From Doris montereyensis (Eukaryota; Mollusca; Gastropoda; Nudibranchia; Dorididae): DNA of 64,000 nucleotides. Made by a program: the position numbers and the translations under genes. The notes beneath the pieces are model-generated. The model saw only the letters and a program-made list of their open reading frames with translations. It had not been told where the DNA came from and searched no databases. The first letter of the stretch is position 1, and each line of letters begins with the position of its first letter. The stretch is taken from contig JAXRKP010001286.1 in NCBI GenBank assembly GCA_037039925.1, positions 79,321-143,320 on the forward strand, read 5' to 3'. This document shows, in pieces, positions 27,701 to 31,990 of the stretch.

Positions 27701-28965
27701 CACTGTGTTCAATGACACCAACAAATCTAGGCATAAAAAATTGGAGTCTGGTCAAAAAACGTAGGTCGGGGACTAAGCAATAAAAATTCATAAATAACGA
27801 ATAAAAAATACAAGGCATGTCGGAGTTAGCCTTAAACCGGTTTCCTAAGAACCGCTGTTTCTGTCACCTGAGGATAAGATTCTTGGGCGGGACACTAGTG
27901 TAATAAATTACATATATATATATATCGCCTCTTCCCACCGAATATATATATATATGCTCCTGACACTTTACATTGAAATCAACTACTAAAACATTGAATA
28001 TCTATAAATGTATACATATAAGAAAATACTAAACTGAACTGCTGTCACAATGTGTGTTGTTGATGGGTGTTTTGCCTTTCAGGGCATTGAGGTGTGGCCT
28101 ATGCAGGAAGGTAGACTGTGACAGCAACCGCAGACTTTGCCAGGAAGCAGGAATAGGCGCATATCCCCTCGGTGCGATTCTACAAAGGAATAGAGAAGGG
28201 GGTGAAACAGGTATGGATATATTCATGTTCAATTCCTTCCTTCCTTCCTTTCTTTAAAAGGCCATTATTACGCGGCATAAATTTGGCGCCAGTGTCCGAA
28301 TAGTTAGACTGTTGTACTTGGAATCATTAGGTTGGGTTCGAATGTTATCAAGCTAGGTCTGATGTTGTGTTTCTTCGGAAAGATGCTTAACATGCATTGT
28401 CCCAACTTGACCCAGGTGCAAAAGTACAAGCATTAGCTTGGGAGGTAAAAACCTGTGTCAGATAAGCGTCATGTCCGGAGATAATTATTATCAAGTGTTT
28501 TGATGATATTGGTTCCCATTTTGTAGGTTTTAGCAGATATTTTCATTTCTTTCATTGTCTTCTAATACAATTACACTACCACAACCTTATCTTGAGATGT
28601 AATCATCACTCCTTTCCTTCCTCAGCATGCCTATGGATGGGACATCAACAGCCAAGAGGCCAATGAAATAATTGACTTCATCAAATCCAATTCACCCAGG
28701 CCTCAGATTGAGAAGGTAGGATTAGAGAAATTGCCTATAGAATATGAAAACTTCTCGGTCTGTTACTTTGCTTGTCTGTGTCTCCCATTTGTCTCTTTCT
28801 CTCTCTCAGTTTCTGTCTGTCTGCCTCACTCTCTTTGTCTCTCTGTTTCTTTTTCTCTCTTTCTCTCCTTCTCTCTCTTTATTTCTCTTTCTCTCTCTGT
28901 GTCTCTGTCTCTGTCCCATTATCTCTCTCTCTCTCCTCTCTCCTGTCTCTCTGCCTCTCTCTCTT

Positions 28966-29050
<85 letters not shown>

Positions 29051-29150
29051 CTCTCTGTCTCTCTGTCTTTCTCTCTCTGTCTCTCTCCCTGTCTCTCTCT
29101 CTCTTTCTCTGTCTTTCTCTCTCTGTCTCTCTCCTCTGTCTCTCTCTCTT

Positions 29151-29214
<64 letters not shown>

Positions 29215-29488
29215 CCCTCTCTCTCTCTCTCTCACCTCTCTCTCTCTCCCTCTCTCTATATATCTATCTCTATCTCTCTCCATCTCTCTCTCGCTCTCTT
29301 CTCTATTTCTCTCTCAGTGTCTCTGTCTGTCTGTCTATCTGTCTCTCTCTCTTTCTCTATATCTCTTTCTCTCCCCACCTCGCATGCCTTGAGTATATAT
29401 GTTTATACTGACATAAACTGTACATTATAATGTGTATTACCTGGTTTTTTTATCTTCCACAGAAAAATTTGAAAAGACGAAGTTATGA
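1097..29488 (+). CDS. DNAJC10: DNAJC10 / ERdj5, whole coding span (about 20 exons)
   Basis: ER-lumenal co-chaperone and disulfide reductase. In the family the J domain recruits BiP and the thioredoxin domains reduce non-native disulfides of ERAD substrates. Order seen: signal peptide (MMASLKFDRLLVLFLYFF...), J domain with KHPDKN, YDDDPEIITL linker, Trx domain with CSHC, two Trx-like domains lacking a CxxC pair, then CPPC, CGPC and CGHC domains, each followed by a YP or SYP cis-proline region, and a basic C-terminal exon. Exon order and content follow human ERdj5 along its length. The human sites, from family knowledge, are CSHC, CPPC, CHPC and CGPC, so the last two differ here. Frames are broken in about half the exons by single-base indels (see each exon). 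Introns are 0.2-4.3 kb and packed with repeats. The identity is firm; the exact reading frame is not. Confidence 0.95.
1700..2405 (-). mobile_element. RTE-like LINE fragment, endonuclease domain
   Basis: In DNAJC10 intron 1. The minus strand encodes VTDVKLFYENLERTKTQCKS, then ITIIMGDFNAKVGSE (the endonuclease GDFNA motif), RGDMLIDWCMKESYMITNTW, and KNQIDYAL..RFKN. Upstream pieces in shifted frames read VAEMRWTGVGRVEIDGHEII. This is the APE-type endonuclease of an RTE-class element, 5'-truncated, frameshifted and dead. Confidence 0.8.
2410..4798 (+). mobile_element. CR1/L2-like LINE, degenerate reverse transcriptase, with ATT tail
   Basis: Fragments in shifting frames read WKRKVKEFCDKAKRYYY, the pre-RT linker; LLRPLLKKTNLDP and FQSVYRVNHSTETALLRVLN (RT fingers); LLDLSAAFDTI (motif A); HQYTDDIQLYNVN (YTDD catalytic loop); and a late SFVWNVLPQSLRESKSLSIF, the usual CR1/L2 C-terminus. 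It ends in the 3' tail 'acattattattattatta' typical of these families. It lies in intron 1 in the gene's own orientation, with many stops. Confidence 0.85.
5050..5370 (-). repeat. tRNA-derived SINE (family D)
   Basis: Reverse complement has a tRNA-like head with A-box-like 'gtagcctgaacc' and B-box-like 'ggttccaagcc' and 'gttggtaatcacg', then a body with a conserved 'agtgaccttg'-type end. A plus-strand fragment of the same head ('gagttggtaatcacgac') is at about 23145. Confidence 0.5.
5629..5789 (+). CDS. DNAJC10: DNAJC10 exon: J-domain helix IV and G/F-like linker (frame broken)
   Basis: Acceptor 'gtttacag' before 5629, donor gtaaga at 5790. Pieces in shifting frames match the family: DDPNALEEFTTINRA, then EVLKDE, KYDQYGEEGV, DNFNRGRQ, ESWQWYQQNF. 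Literal translation meets stops (tag, tga, taa). At least four one- or two-base indels are needed, mostly at short runs. Protein similarity survives across every break, which argues for sequence errors rather than long decay. This is the worst-preserved exon of the gene. Confidence 0.8.
5812..6130 (+). repeat. tRNA-derived SINE (family A), full length
   Basis: Head with 'gggactcagtagtccagag' and B-box-like 'caggttcaagaccc', a body with 'gtaggtggatcgatacctag' and 'gttaaagatcccttggctg', and an (AATC)n tail. It begins only about 22 bases after the donor of the second J-domain exon. The best copy of a family seen at least nine times in this window. Confidence 0.8.
6437..6488 (+). CDS. DNAJC10: DNAJC10 exon: YDDDPEIITL linker
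   Basis: Acceptor 'tttttcag', donor gtatgt at 6489. Reads GIYDDDPEIITLTRTRF, the strongly conserved segment that joins the J domain to the first thioredoxin domain. The run TTTT before the final G has one T too many to join the next exon (E-Q-S-V-L) in frame. Confidence 0.92.
6775..6985 (+). repeat. SINE family A, body fragment
   Basis: Repeats the body and tail of the family A SINE ('ggtccaggtaggtggatt', 'cattaaagatccctcgactg', 'gggtaaatcaaatcaa') without the tRNA-like head. Confidence 0.7.
7195..7440 (+). repeat. Short dispersed repeat
   Basis: Contains 'ttcactctgagatctctgc' and 'atggtggac'. Diverged copies of this 100-250-base segment recur at about 560-650, 30415-30560, 34210-34390 and 35230-35345. 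Family not identified. Confidence 0.45.
7818..7903 (+). CDS. DNAJC10: DNAJC10 exon: first thioredoxin active site, CSHC
   Basis: Acceptor 'cttctttcag', donor gtaagt. Reads QSVLNTDEPWFINFYSTHCS, then HCHDLAPA. The active site CSHC is the same as in the first Trx domain of mammalian ERdj5. Open through its length and ends in phase 0. Confidence 0.95.
8108..8740 (+). repeat. 29-bp minisatellite in DNAJC10 intron
   Basis: About 20 units built from 'catcctttgaactgcccatt' plus 'acatgtcac'. Some units are shortened and a few carry 'ttctttg' instead of 'tcctttg'. Lies between the CSHC exon and the next exon. Confidence 0.9.
9031..9157 (+). CDS. DNAJC10: DNAJC10 exon: rest of thioredoxin domain 1
   Basis: Acceptor 'ctaaacacag', donor gtaatt at 9158. 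Reads WREVARELEGVIRIGAVNC, EDEWQLCRMQSVRSYPSLVF, LPP. SYP is the cis-proline region opposite the CSHC site. Continues directly from the previous exon in phase 0 and ends in phase 1. Confidence 0.94.
9505..9670 (+). repeat. tRNA-derived SINE (family C)
   Basis: tRNA-like head 'gttagcttggttggaagcac' with B-box 'gggttcaatcccc', followed by 'ctattccttatatttgtctc' and 'ttgttcccatgggagc'. Relatives are at 45910-46064 and 61010-61165. Confidence 0.7.
9770..10045 (-). repeat. tRNA-derived SINE (family B)
   Basis: Reverse orientation of a family whose head reads 'ccgagtggtcaggctgc' with a B-box 'gttcgaatccta', body 'ctacccaggtgcaaatgg' and end 'gggccttgaaggaac'. The head resembles a class-II (Leu/Ser-like) tRNA. 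Confidence 0.75.
10165..10450 (+). mobile_element. MITE-like element 1, copy 1
   Basis: About 285 bases starting 'aatcgcaaaccat' and ending 'caatttgcgactt'. It is very similar over its length to 22477-22756 (shared 'ttttcacagacat', 'gtcaaaaactagacccaa', 'cggaatcctaactagacga'). The ends are inverted repeats of roughly 14 bases, so this is a non-autonomous DNA transposon candidate. No transposase seen. Confidence 0.7.
10521..10682 (+). CDS. DNAJC10: DNAJC10 exon: end of Trx1 and start of Trx-like b1
   Basis: Reads EKYYGERSAEKLIDEALRNA, KATHHELWSGNFKETVL, DDLPWLITFCGDGG; donor gtaatg at 10683. A CAG acceptor ends at 10516, but using it puts the exon out of frame with the phase-1 end of the previous exon. 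The AAG at 10518-10520 keeps frame (G|AA = Glu). Either the AAG is used, as in tandem NAGNAG acceptors, or an indel hides the true frame with CAG and an extra Gln. Confidence 0.9.
11093..11165 (+). repeat. SINE family A, head fragment
   Basis: Contains 'gggactctgtagtccagagg' and 'cttctcaacccaaagg', then a degraded B box 'gttcaaccc'. No body follows. Confidence 0.6.
11258..11300 (+). CDS. DNAJC10: DNAJC10 short exon in Trx-like b1
   Basis: Acceptor 'gtctacaccag', donor gtgagt at 11301. Reads DCLEPKTCIKLA then, after one missing base, (A)ML. Literal length 43 leaves the wrong phase for the next exon; restoring one G near 'ggcgcc' makes it fit the DCLTSQT...-LSGML region of the mammalian protein. 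Confidence 0.85.
11528..11656 (+). CDS. DNAJC10: DNAJC10 exon: Trx-like b1 core
   Basis: Acceptor 'tttcatgccag', donor gtaagt at 11657, 43 full codons. Reads ADLVNVGRIDCHYDSKICSD, LDKEHGTFFFDADARRQKFR, GGL. It has the strand-rich Trx-like core (VNVGRIDC) without a redox CxxC, as expected for b1. Confidence 0.93.
11790..12060. repeat. Pyrimidine-rich low-complexity tract
   Basis: CTTT/CTCT-rich DNA in a DNAJC10 intron; the 99-residue open frame here is a product of composition. A GA-rich tract also lies at 11380-11480 in the preceding intron. Confidence 0.7.
12110..12146 (+). ncRNA. Hammerhead-ribozyme-like core
   Basis: CTGATGA at 12117-12123, a short helix-capable segment 'agggttatactc' (gggt/actc, one wobble), GAAA at 12136-12139, C, then GTC at 12141-12143. 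This is the box order of a hammerhead core, and such minimal motifs are known in Penelope-like retroelements. Helices I and III are not convincing here, so it is probably a relic. No Penelope coding sequence is visible nearby. Confidence 0.4.
12375..12790 (+). repeat. About 43-bp minisatellite with an internal hairpin
   Basis: About nine units of variable length built from 'gatatgtgtgttttctcac' and 'actatttccttcttatgga'. Each full unit carries TGTGTG-ttttct-CACACA, a self-complementary stem-loop. It lies in a DNAJC10 intron. Confidence 0.88.
12925..13065 (+). repeat. SINE family B fragment
   Basis: Reads 'ggttgcctgacttgggatca', 'gtttcaatcctagt' and 'ttccttgggagagacactc', the head and first part of the body of family B, diverged. 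Confidence 0.6.
13060..13310 (-). repeat. Inverted retroelement 3' end with A/T runs
   Basis: Starts 'caattcaattcaatcatctttattga' (written here only in part: 'atctttattgatcctt'), the reverse complement of a '...caataaagat' retroelement tail also seen at 17807 and 46866. Ends near an A17 run at 13291-13307. Coding content not recognised. Confidence 0.4.
13465..13645 (-). repeat. SINE family B, minus copy
   Basis: Reverse-strand family B: 'tttcccaaggaacacaacc', 'ggattcgaacccaggacctc', and the 'cggagcttatccc'-like end. The head is truncated. Confidence 0.7.
13782..13872 (+). CDS. DNAJC10: DNAJC10 exon: b1/b2 junction (one-base frameshift)
   Basis: Acceptor 'cattgtcag', donor gtatct at 13873. 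Reads EMTSLNAQDIAAK, then IMKQLPDVEILAEDERIK one frame over. One A is missing in 'gccaaatcatg'. The match to SLDAKEIYLEVIHNLPDFEL of the mammalian protein shows both halves are real. Its start needs a preceding G, while the previous exon ends in phase 0, so a second base is probably missing at the junction. Confidence 0.87.
14055..14230 (-). mobile_element. LINE ORF2 C-terminal fragment
   Basis: The minus strand reads IFRDTEEQIRMQGTNWTGIL, QAAQNRVRWWGVVNGLAHPR, close to the C-terminus of RTE-type ORF2 proteins (..W..A...A.DR..WR..V..L). A short isolated remnant in a DNAJC10 intron. Confidence 0.6.
14735..14880 (+). repeat. Dispersed repeat S, copy 1
   Basis: Shares 'gggaatgactttgaaa', 'gcctgctagggagataaata' and 'gtaaagtcagtgagcctgcc' with diverged copies at 20221-20370 and 23655-23800. 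Its class is not known to me; possibly a SINE. Confidence 0.55.
14933..15033 (+). CDS. DNAJC10: DNAJC10 exon: start of Trx-like b2 (frame broken)
   Basis: Acceptor 'ttctttccacag'. Reads ALMEEREDSWLIHFVQRSGG, then a TGA at about 14996 and LELLLEYK before the donor gtacac at 15034. The family has a Pro/Asp-rich turn here (NDPELKKLKTLL), so small indels around 'ggatcatgatctgg' are likely. Its last 20 or so bases and donor are repeated three more times downstream (see the repeat at 15010-15400). Confidence 0.85.
15010..15400 (+). repeat. About 105-bp tandem repeat containing an exon end and splice donor
   Basis: Four units begin at about 15012, 15122, 15229 and 15332. Each starts 'ctgttattggaatacaa', the last bases of the DNAJC10 b2 exon. 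The first three continue through 'ggtacacaca', its donor; the fourth has lost it ('aaaataactgg'). The rest of the unit includes 'tagcatggcttgttgtaata' and 'ctagatatatcttatatatg'. Confidence 0.9.
15496..15656 (-). mobile_element. MITE-like element 2, truncated copy
   Basis: Starts 'gagctgaattataatatgat' and is inverted relative to the full copy at 16439-16672. It lacks the terminal repeat at the other end. Shares 'catcagaagacttttcattc' and 'atgacatagcatttcatccc'. Confidence 0.65.
15657..16438. repeat. Duplicated unique-looking segment
   Basis: Two diverged copies of a segment, about 15660-15960 and 16050-16330, share 'gaaccactgca', 'acaacctccata'-like words and 'gtacttgatatca'. The copies flank a short AT/GT-rich stretch. 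No coding sequence recognised. Confidence 0.45.
16439..16672 (+). mobile_element. MITE-like element 2, full foldback copy
   Basis: The left end 'actaataaagacagaaca', then 'gagctgaattataatatgat', is inverted at the right end ('accatattataatttagctc', then 'tgttctgtctttattagt'). Total about 234 bases. Terminal inverted repeats around 45 bases with one small insertion. No coding capacity. Confidence 0.75.
16822..17492 (+). repeat. (CTA)n/(CCA)n trinucleotide tract
   Basis: About 670 bases of ACT with blocks of ACC and GCT, ending about 30 bases before the DNAJC10 exon acceptor at 17521. The poly-Val, poly-Ser and poly-Gly open frames on the minus strand are artefacts. Confidence 0.95.
17522..17635 (+). 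CDS. DNAJC10: DNAJC10 exon: Trx-like b2 core (frame broken once)
   Basis: Acceptor 'cactgtttcag' just after the CTA/CCA tract. Reads VGRVDCSQMHWC, then QQLHVFKYPSFAILKARGGM and EMYYGG in another frame. An extra GT (tgtgt for tgt) or one lost base lies near 17555. YPSF is the cis-Pro region. Donor gtacag at 17636, phase 1. Confidence 0.9.
17761..17880 (-). repeat. (AAT)n tract and inverted retroelement 3' end
   Basis: (AAT) run at 17761-17806, then 'atctttattgtccatcaact', the reverse complement of a LINE/SINE-type 3' tail. The same join is at 46823-46890. Confidence 0.6.
18045..18315 (+). repeat. SINE family A
   Basis: Diverged head 'actcggtagaccagac', body 'tccaggtaggtggatcgaca' and 'ttaaagatcccttggct', and a short tail 'aaatcagatcaaatt'. 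Confidence 0.75.
18350..18890 (+). repeat. About 20-bp minisatellite
   Basis: About 27 units of the form 'ctctgagacagatggtgg', with variants ctctgtgacagctggtgg and ctttgagatagatggtga. It has a higher-order pattern: the block 18420-18470 recurs at about 18570-18620. Confidence 0.9.
19000..19136 (+). CDS. DNAJC10: DNAJC10 exon: end of b2, start of Trx2
   Basis: Acceptor 'tgtctacacag', donor gtgagt. Reads GRTNAHDIAAFVQDSADVP, MENLSPKDFPHRVVLSNDP, WFIDFFAP. Joins the previous exon in phase and ends exactly before the WCPPC codons. Confidence 0.95.
19745..20000 (-). repeat. SINE family B, minus copy
   Basis: Runs from 'cggagcttatcccggtttca' through 'gtgataataatcacc' to a degraded head with 'gattcaaaccaggaacctc'. 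Confidence 0.75.
20221..20370 (+). repeat. Dispersed repeat S, copy 2
   Basis: Shares 'gagttgagaatgactttgaa', 'gtggcatgcttgggga' and 'acatcattgaacctgcactt' with 14735-14880 and 23655-23800. Ends about 100 bases before the CPPC exon. Confidence 0.55.
20470..20586 (+). CDS. DNAJC10: DNAJC10 exon: Trx2 active site CPPC
   Basis: Acceptor 'ccgttgcag', donor gtgagt, 39 codons. Reads WCPPCMRLLPEFKKAAKSYG, SKVNFGTVDCTVHGGLCNT. CPPC matches the second redox site of mammalian ERdj5. Directly in frame with both neighbours. Confidence 0.96.
20590..20985 (-). repeat. SINE family A, minus copy, with extended tail
   Basis: The tail (a GATTTGATTT-type run, 20590-20672) starts just after the donor of the CPPC exon, then 'acccacatccgctac', 'aaggtgaccttgg' and the inverted body. 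The head near 20925-20985 is degraded. Confidence 0.75.
21334..21435 (+). CDS. DNAJC10: DNAJC10 exon: Trx2 C-terminal half
   Basis: Acceptor 'ctgtcttttccag', donor gtgaga, 34 codons. Reads YNIHSYPTTIFYNNSVPHQ, YHGHHSAHHIVEFIE. SYPTT is the cis-proline loop. Clean frame. Confidence 0.96.
21805..22075 (+). repeat. SINE family B
   Basis: Head 'gactgagtggtcaggctgct' with 'catttgaatcctagca', and body 'ttcccagcataggtac'. The 3' end runs directly into the 49-bp tandem array. Confidence 0.75.
22030..22475 (+). repeat. 49-bp minisatellite derived from a SINE tail
   Basis: About nine units of 'caggataagctagtgggcct', 'tgaaggaactttaacctgtt' and 'ccacttcaa'. The unit equals the last part of the family B SINE that precedes it, with its CACCTGTTCC and GGGCCTTGAAGG words fused. 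Confidence 0.9.
22477..22756 (+). mobile_element. MITE-like element 1, copy 2
   Basis: Starts 'gtgcaaaccatg', ends 'catggtttgcgactt'. Close relative of 10165-10450; the inverted ends are clearer in this copy. Sits in the intron before the CGPC exon. Confidence 0.75.
22813..22968 (+). CDS. DNAJC10: DNAJC10 exon: Trx3 active site CGPC
   Basis: Acceptor 'ttttcctcacag', 52 codons, donor gttggt (a weak GT site). Reads DTISPPVMSLDLDSFEKNVF, MKKKEGVWLVDFFAPWCGPC, QQLAPEWRKLAK. The site is CGPC, the thioredoxin consensus, where the mammalian third domain has CHPC. Confidence 0.96.
23655..23800 (+). repeat. Dispersed repeat S, copy 3
   Basis: Contains 'gagttgagaaagacgtttga', 'cctgcttgggaataaata' and 'aaagtcattgggtctgcatt'. 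See copies at 14735 and 20221. The rest of 23070-23950 is AT-rich intron with a SINE family D head fragment near 23145. Confidence 0.55.
24040..24335 (+). repeat. 37-bp minisatellite copying a 3' splice site
   Basis: Eight or nine variable units: 'atcgtttgtttcctatgtca', 'gcaatcaagcttatgcc'. The first part resembles the real acceptor 'tcgtttgttttcctctgcc'+'ag' of the exon at 24342. The array ends at that acceptor. Confidence 0.9.
24342..24481 (+). CDS. DNAJC10: DNAJC10 exon: Trx3 C-terminal half
   Basis: Acceptor 'gttttcctctgccag' at the edge of a 37-bp minisatellite that copies this splice site; donor gtgagt at 24482. Reads MFKDKANVHVAQVDCTVNQK, LCQAQSVHSYPTMRLYPAGN, TRTNQFV. The frame stays open upstream into the array, so a retained intron end would not be stopped at once. 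Confidence 0.95.
24790..25865 (+). repeat. 27-bp minisatellite
   Basis: About 38 units: 'attctctatcattgtcccat' plus 'ctaatac', with degenerate units at the left end. Because 27 is a multiple of 3, it gives long open frames on both strands (up to about 210 codons). I regard these as spurious. Confidence 0.95.
26167..26368 (+). CDS. DNAJC10: DNAJC10 exon: Trx4 active site CGHC
   Basis: Acceptor 'aaattgacag', donor gtggtt. Reads HYNGWHRDAPSLRSWVFDHL, PSKVVVLTSQTFASKVLDAS, DPWVVEFYTPWCGHC, QVFKPQFEIVAE. NGWHRDA.SLR.W is diagnostic of ERdj5. CGHC is the PDI-type motif, whereas the mammalian fourth domain has CGPC. Confidence 0.96.
26450..26705 (+). repeat. Probable diverged SINE
   Basis: A head-like stretch ('ggtttcggtctctcaacc', similar to family A at 18085) is followed by a different body ('cacctgtagggcatcgggaa', 'gctgtgtgcaatgacaaaag'). 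Only one copy of this body seen. Confidence 0.4.
26970..27215 (+). repeat. 30-bp minisatellite
   Basis: About eight units: 'ccaaattctggtcttcccga' plus 'tttttctata'. Preceded at 26870-26940 by a duplicated 'gacctgattggttccgtcag' segment. Confidence 0.92.
28083..28210 (+). CDS. DNAJC10: DNAJC10 exon: Trx4 C-terminal half (three one-base indels)
   Basis: Acceptor 'ttttgcctttcag', donor gtatgg. Pieces read GIEG, VAYAG, KVDCDSNRRLCQEAGIGAYP and SVRFYKGIEKGVKQ. Bases appear to be missing in a GG and an AA run near 28090-28115, and one C is extra in 'tatcccctcgg'. With these three the length becomes 129, 43 codons, and joins both neighbours in phase 0. Confidence 0.87.
28275..28495 (+). repeat. SINE family B, diverged
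   Basis: 'ccgaatagttagactgttg', 'ggttcgaatgttatcaagct', 'gacccaggtgcaaaagtaca' and 'gcgtcatgtccggagataat' follow family B in order. It fills most of the short intron between the last two Trx4 exons. Confidence 0.7.
28626..28715 (+). CDS. DNAJC10: DNAJC10 exon: C-terminal helix of Trx4
   Basis: Acceptor 'ccttcctcag', donor gtagga, 30 codons. Reads HAYGWDINSQEANEIIDFIK, SNSPRPQIEK, equal to the INTRDAKAIAALISEKLETL region of the human protein. Confidence 0.94.
28785..29375 (+). repeat. (TC)n/(TCTG)n tract
   Basis: About 590 bases of TCTC and TCTG blocks in the last DNAJC10 intron. It gives long CLSVCLSV-type open frames that are not genes. Confidence 0.95.
29463..29488 (+). CDS. DNAJC10: DNAJC10 last exon: basic tail and probable ER-retention signal
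   Basis: Acceptor 'tatcttccacag'. The literal frame reads KNLKRRSYDDENGGA and runs to a TGA near 29558 without an ER-retrieval signal. Another frame has AAA GAC GAA, one extra G, then TTA TGA, a near-perfect K-D-E-L-stop ending at 29488; a third reads KTKL-stop. Given the indel rate elsewhere in this gene, a KDEL-type end at 29488 is the best guess. Confidence 0.6.
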
Positions 29489-31260
29489 TGATGAAAATGG
29501 AGGGGCAAATGTTGGTGTTGTTTTTTTTGTTATTTTTCTGGATCTGTTGAAAGTATGAAATGATTGTTTTATAGACCTTGTTATATCCACTGAGTTCCAC
29601 TGACCTCTCAAACACCATTGGAATATTTGGGACACATTTAGCATTTTACCATTTAACGTATTTAATACGATATTATTATTTTATTTTATTTTTATGTAAC
29701 AATTTATCTTGTTTTTTGGTGGGATTTTATTCTTCGCGTAGTTCTCTCTCTTTTTGTAGTTGTCGTATTTTGCCTTTATTAGCTCAATTTTGTGATAAAA
29801 CGTTTTTTTAGTTCACACAAGCTGCTGCTTCTGATGGGATTTTTTTAAATTCCTCATTTGTTTTACAATCGAAGGGGTCATTTAAATAATGTGCCTATGT
29901 CCATTTTTGCAGGAAACAAGACGGAGAGATAATTTTAGGGAATAAAGGATATCACGCTTCAGAAAAGTATGAAAAGGGATATGCTGAAAACGCATCCCAT
30001 TTTTAGCCGTTTGAAATGTGGAATTTCCAAGCTTAAGCCTTTTTACGGTGCCAAAGTTCATGGTTTTTGGCATTTTTCTCTAAATAGCGTAGTGGAGACT
30101 TAAGCATATTATTGAAATGACCCCTTCCATCCTGCAACTATTAGTCTACTGCCAATACTATCATTGGCATGCGGGTCAGGCACGATGCTTCGGGTTGAAT
30201 CCATGCGTTTCCCTTTTACTTTTATTTCCTTGCTGTACATCACCGCTGACTTTTCAATTTTCAAATTTTTGCTTCTATATACAAATATATATACACATAT
30301 GCCTATATGAATGAATACATATATATATATACATAAGATTCCTTGTTGTTCTTGTAATCTCATCGCTACTGATTTGATGAATAGCATTACATGGAAATTT
30401 TATGTGTATAATCCATGATGTATGTCCCCCAGTGGCAGTTGATCTGGTAGATCCTACTTTTTTCCTTTCACTTTTTCATAATATGTCTTTCTTTCCTCTT
30501 AATTCACTTTGAGATCACCACATATGGTGAGTGAGTGTAAACTACAGTGAAAGAAACAAATATGTCTCTCTCAAGTATTAATTATATCAGGGGAATTCCA
30601 AAATGTTGTTTTGTTGCCAACATAATTTTAAAATAAGTTTATTTACCTGCTGCCATACCATCTTCCTGTGATGTCAGTGGCCGAGTGGTCAGGCTGCTGA
30701 ACTGGGGATCATGAGGTCCTAAGTTCGAATCCTAGCAAAGTCAGGTCCGATGTGGTGTTCCTTGGGAAAGACACTTAACACGTATTTTCCCACTCTACCC
30801 AGGTGCAAATGGGTACAGGCACTAGCTTGGGAGTAAAAACCTGCGCTCAGACTAGCATCCTGGCCAGGAGGTGATTATTGTCACCTGTTCTGCGTGACGT
30901 TATAGAAACCGGGATAAGCTCCGGCTTTATGGGTCGGGCCTTGAAGGACCTTACTTGTTTTATATACCATCTTCCCACCCGGAATTAATTGTGTACTTAA
31001 ATATTTTTCAATTGTGATTGTATGAAGCCTCCAAAAGTTTTCTTTTACAAAAAAATTACAAATTAATAAAGTTTTTTTTTGCGTTGTTTTGTTCCTATTT
31101 ATTTATTTTTAATTATCTATTATTTTATTTATTCATTTATTTATTTCCCAATTACACATTTTGTATAATTTTTTCTTTATCTATCCACTGATAATTCCTT
31201 TAAGTATTTTTTGTAATTAATTAGTTGTGTTTTTTGGTTGTTTTTTATTACTTTGTTTTT
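29489..31260 (+). other. DNAJC10: DNAJC10 3' flank / probable 3'UTR
   Basis: No coding sequence. Candidate polyadenylation signals are 'gggaataaagg' near 29940 and 'attaataaag' near 31063; neither can be chosen from sequence alone. 30415-30560 is the short dispersed repeat, and 30672-30955 a SINE. The rest is AT-rich. Confidence 0.45.
30672..30955 (+). repeat. SINE family B, best full-length copy
   Basis: Head 'agtggccgagtggtcaggct' and 'aagttcgaatcctagc', body 'actctacccaggtgcaaatg', 'ggccaggaggtgattatt', end 'gggataagctccggctttat' and 'gccttgaaggacct'. Useful as the family reference here. Confidence 0.82.
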
Positions 31261-31264
31261 GTAC

Positions 31265-31990
31265 TTTTAAAGTTCTAAAGACTGGAATATGAGAGACTGA
31301 GTTCAAAAGATATTTTCAGATTTAAGAGGATATAAAACTGAGCACAAAGAATGTTTTAGATTTATAAGAGAATATAAAACTGAGCGCAAAACTGGAGCAC
31401 AAAAGATGTTTTCAGATTTATAAGAATATAAAACTGAGTACAAAAGATGTTTTCTGAGAATATATAAAACTGAGTACAAAAGATGTTTTCAGATTTGTAA
31501 GAGAATATAAAACTGAGCACAAAAGATGTTTTCAGATTTGTAAGAGAATATAAAACTAAGCACGAAAGATGTTTATAAGAGAATATAAAACTAAGCACAG
31601 AAAGATGTTTAAAATTTGTAAGAGAATATAAAACTAAGCACGAAAAGATGTTTACAGATTTATAAGAGAATATAAAACTAAACGAAAAGATGTTTACAGA
31701 TTTGTAGAGAATATAAAACTAAGCACGAAAGATGTTTACAGATTTGTAAGAGAATATAAAACTGAGCGAAAGATGTTTTTCAGATTTATAAAGATAAGCA
31801 CGAAAGATTTTACAGATTTGTTAAGCACGAAAGATGTTTACAGATTTGTAAGAGAATATAAAACTAAGCACGAAAGATGTTTTTGAAATTTGAGGATAAA
31901 ACTAAGCACGAAAAACTGAATATAAAACTGAGCGCAAAGAAAGATGTGAGCACGAAAGATGTTTACAGATTTTAAGAGAGTATAAAAATG
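31265..31990 (+). repeat. About 43-bp minisatellite
   Basis: About 16 units, variable: 'agagaatataaaactgagca', 'caaaagatgttttcagattt', 'gta'. Right-hand units have 'aagcacgaaagatgtttaca'. Many units are shortened. Confidence 0.88.

Noticed and set aside
28731..29430. Open frames of more than 200 codons (CLSVCLSV type)
   Set aside because: They come from TCTC/TCTG repeats; all frames on that strand are open and none has family similarity.
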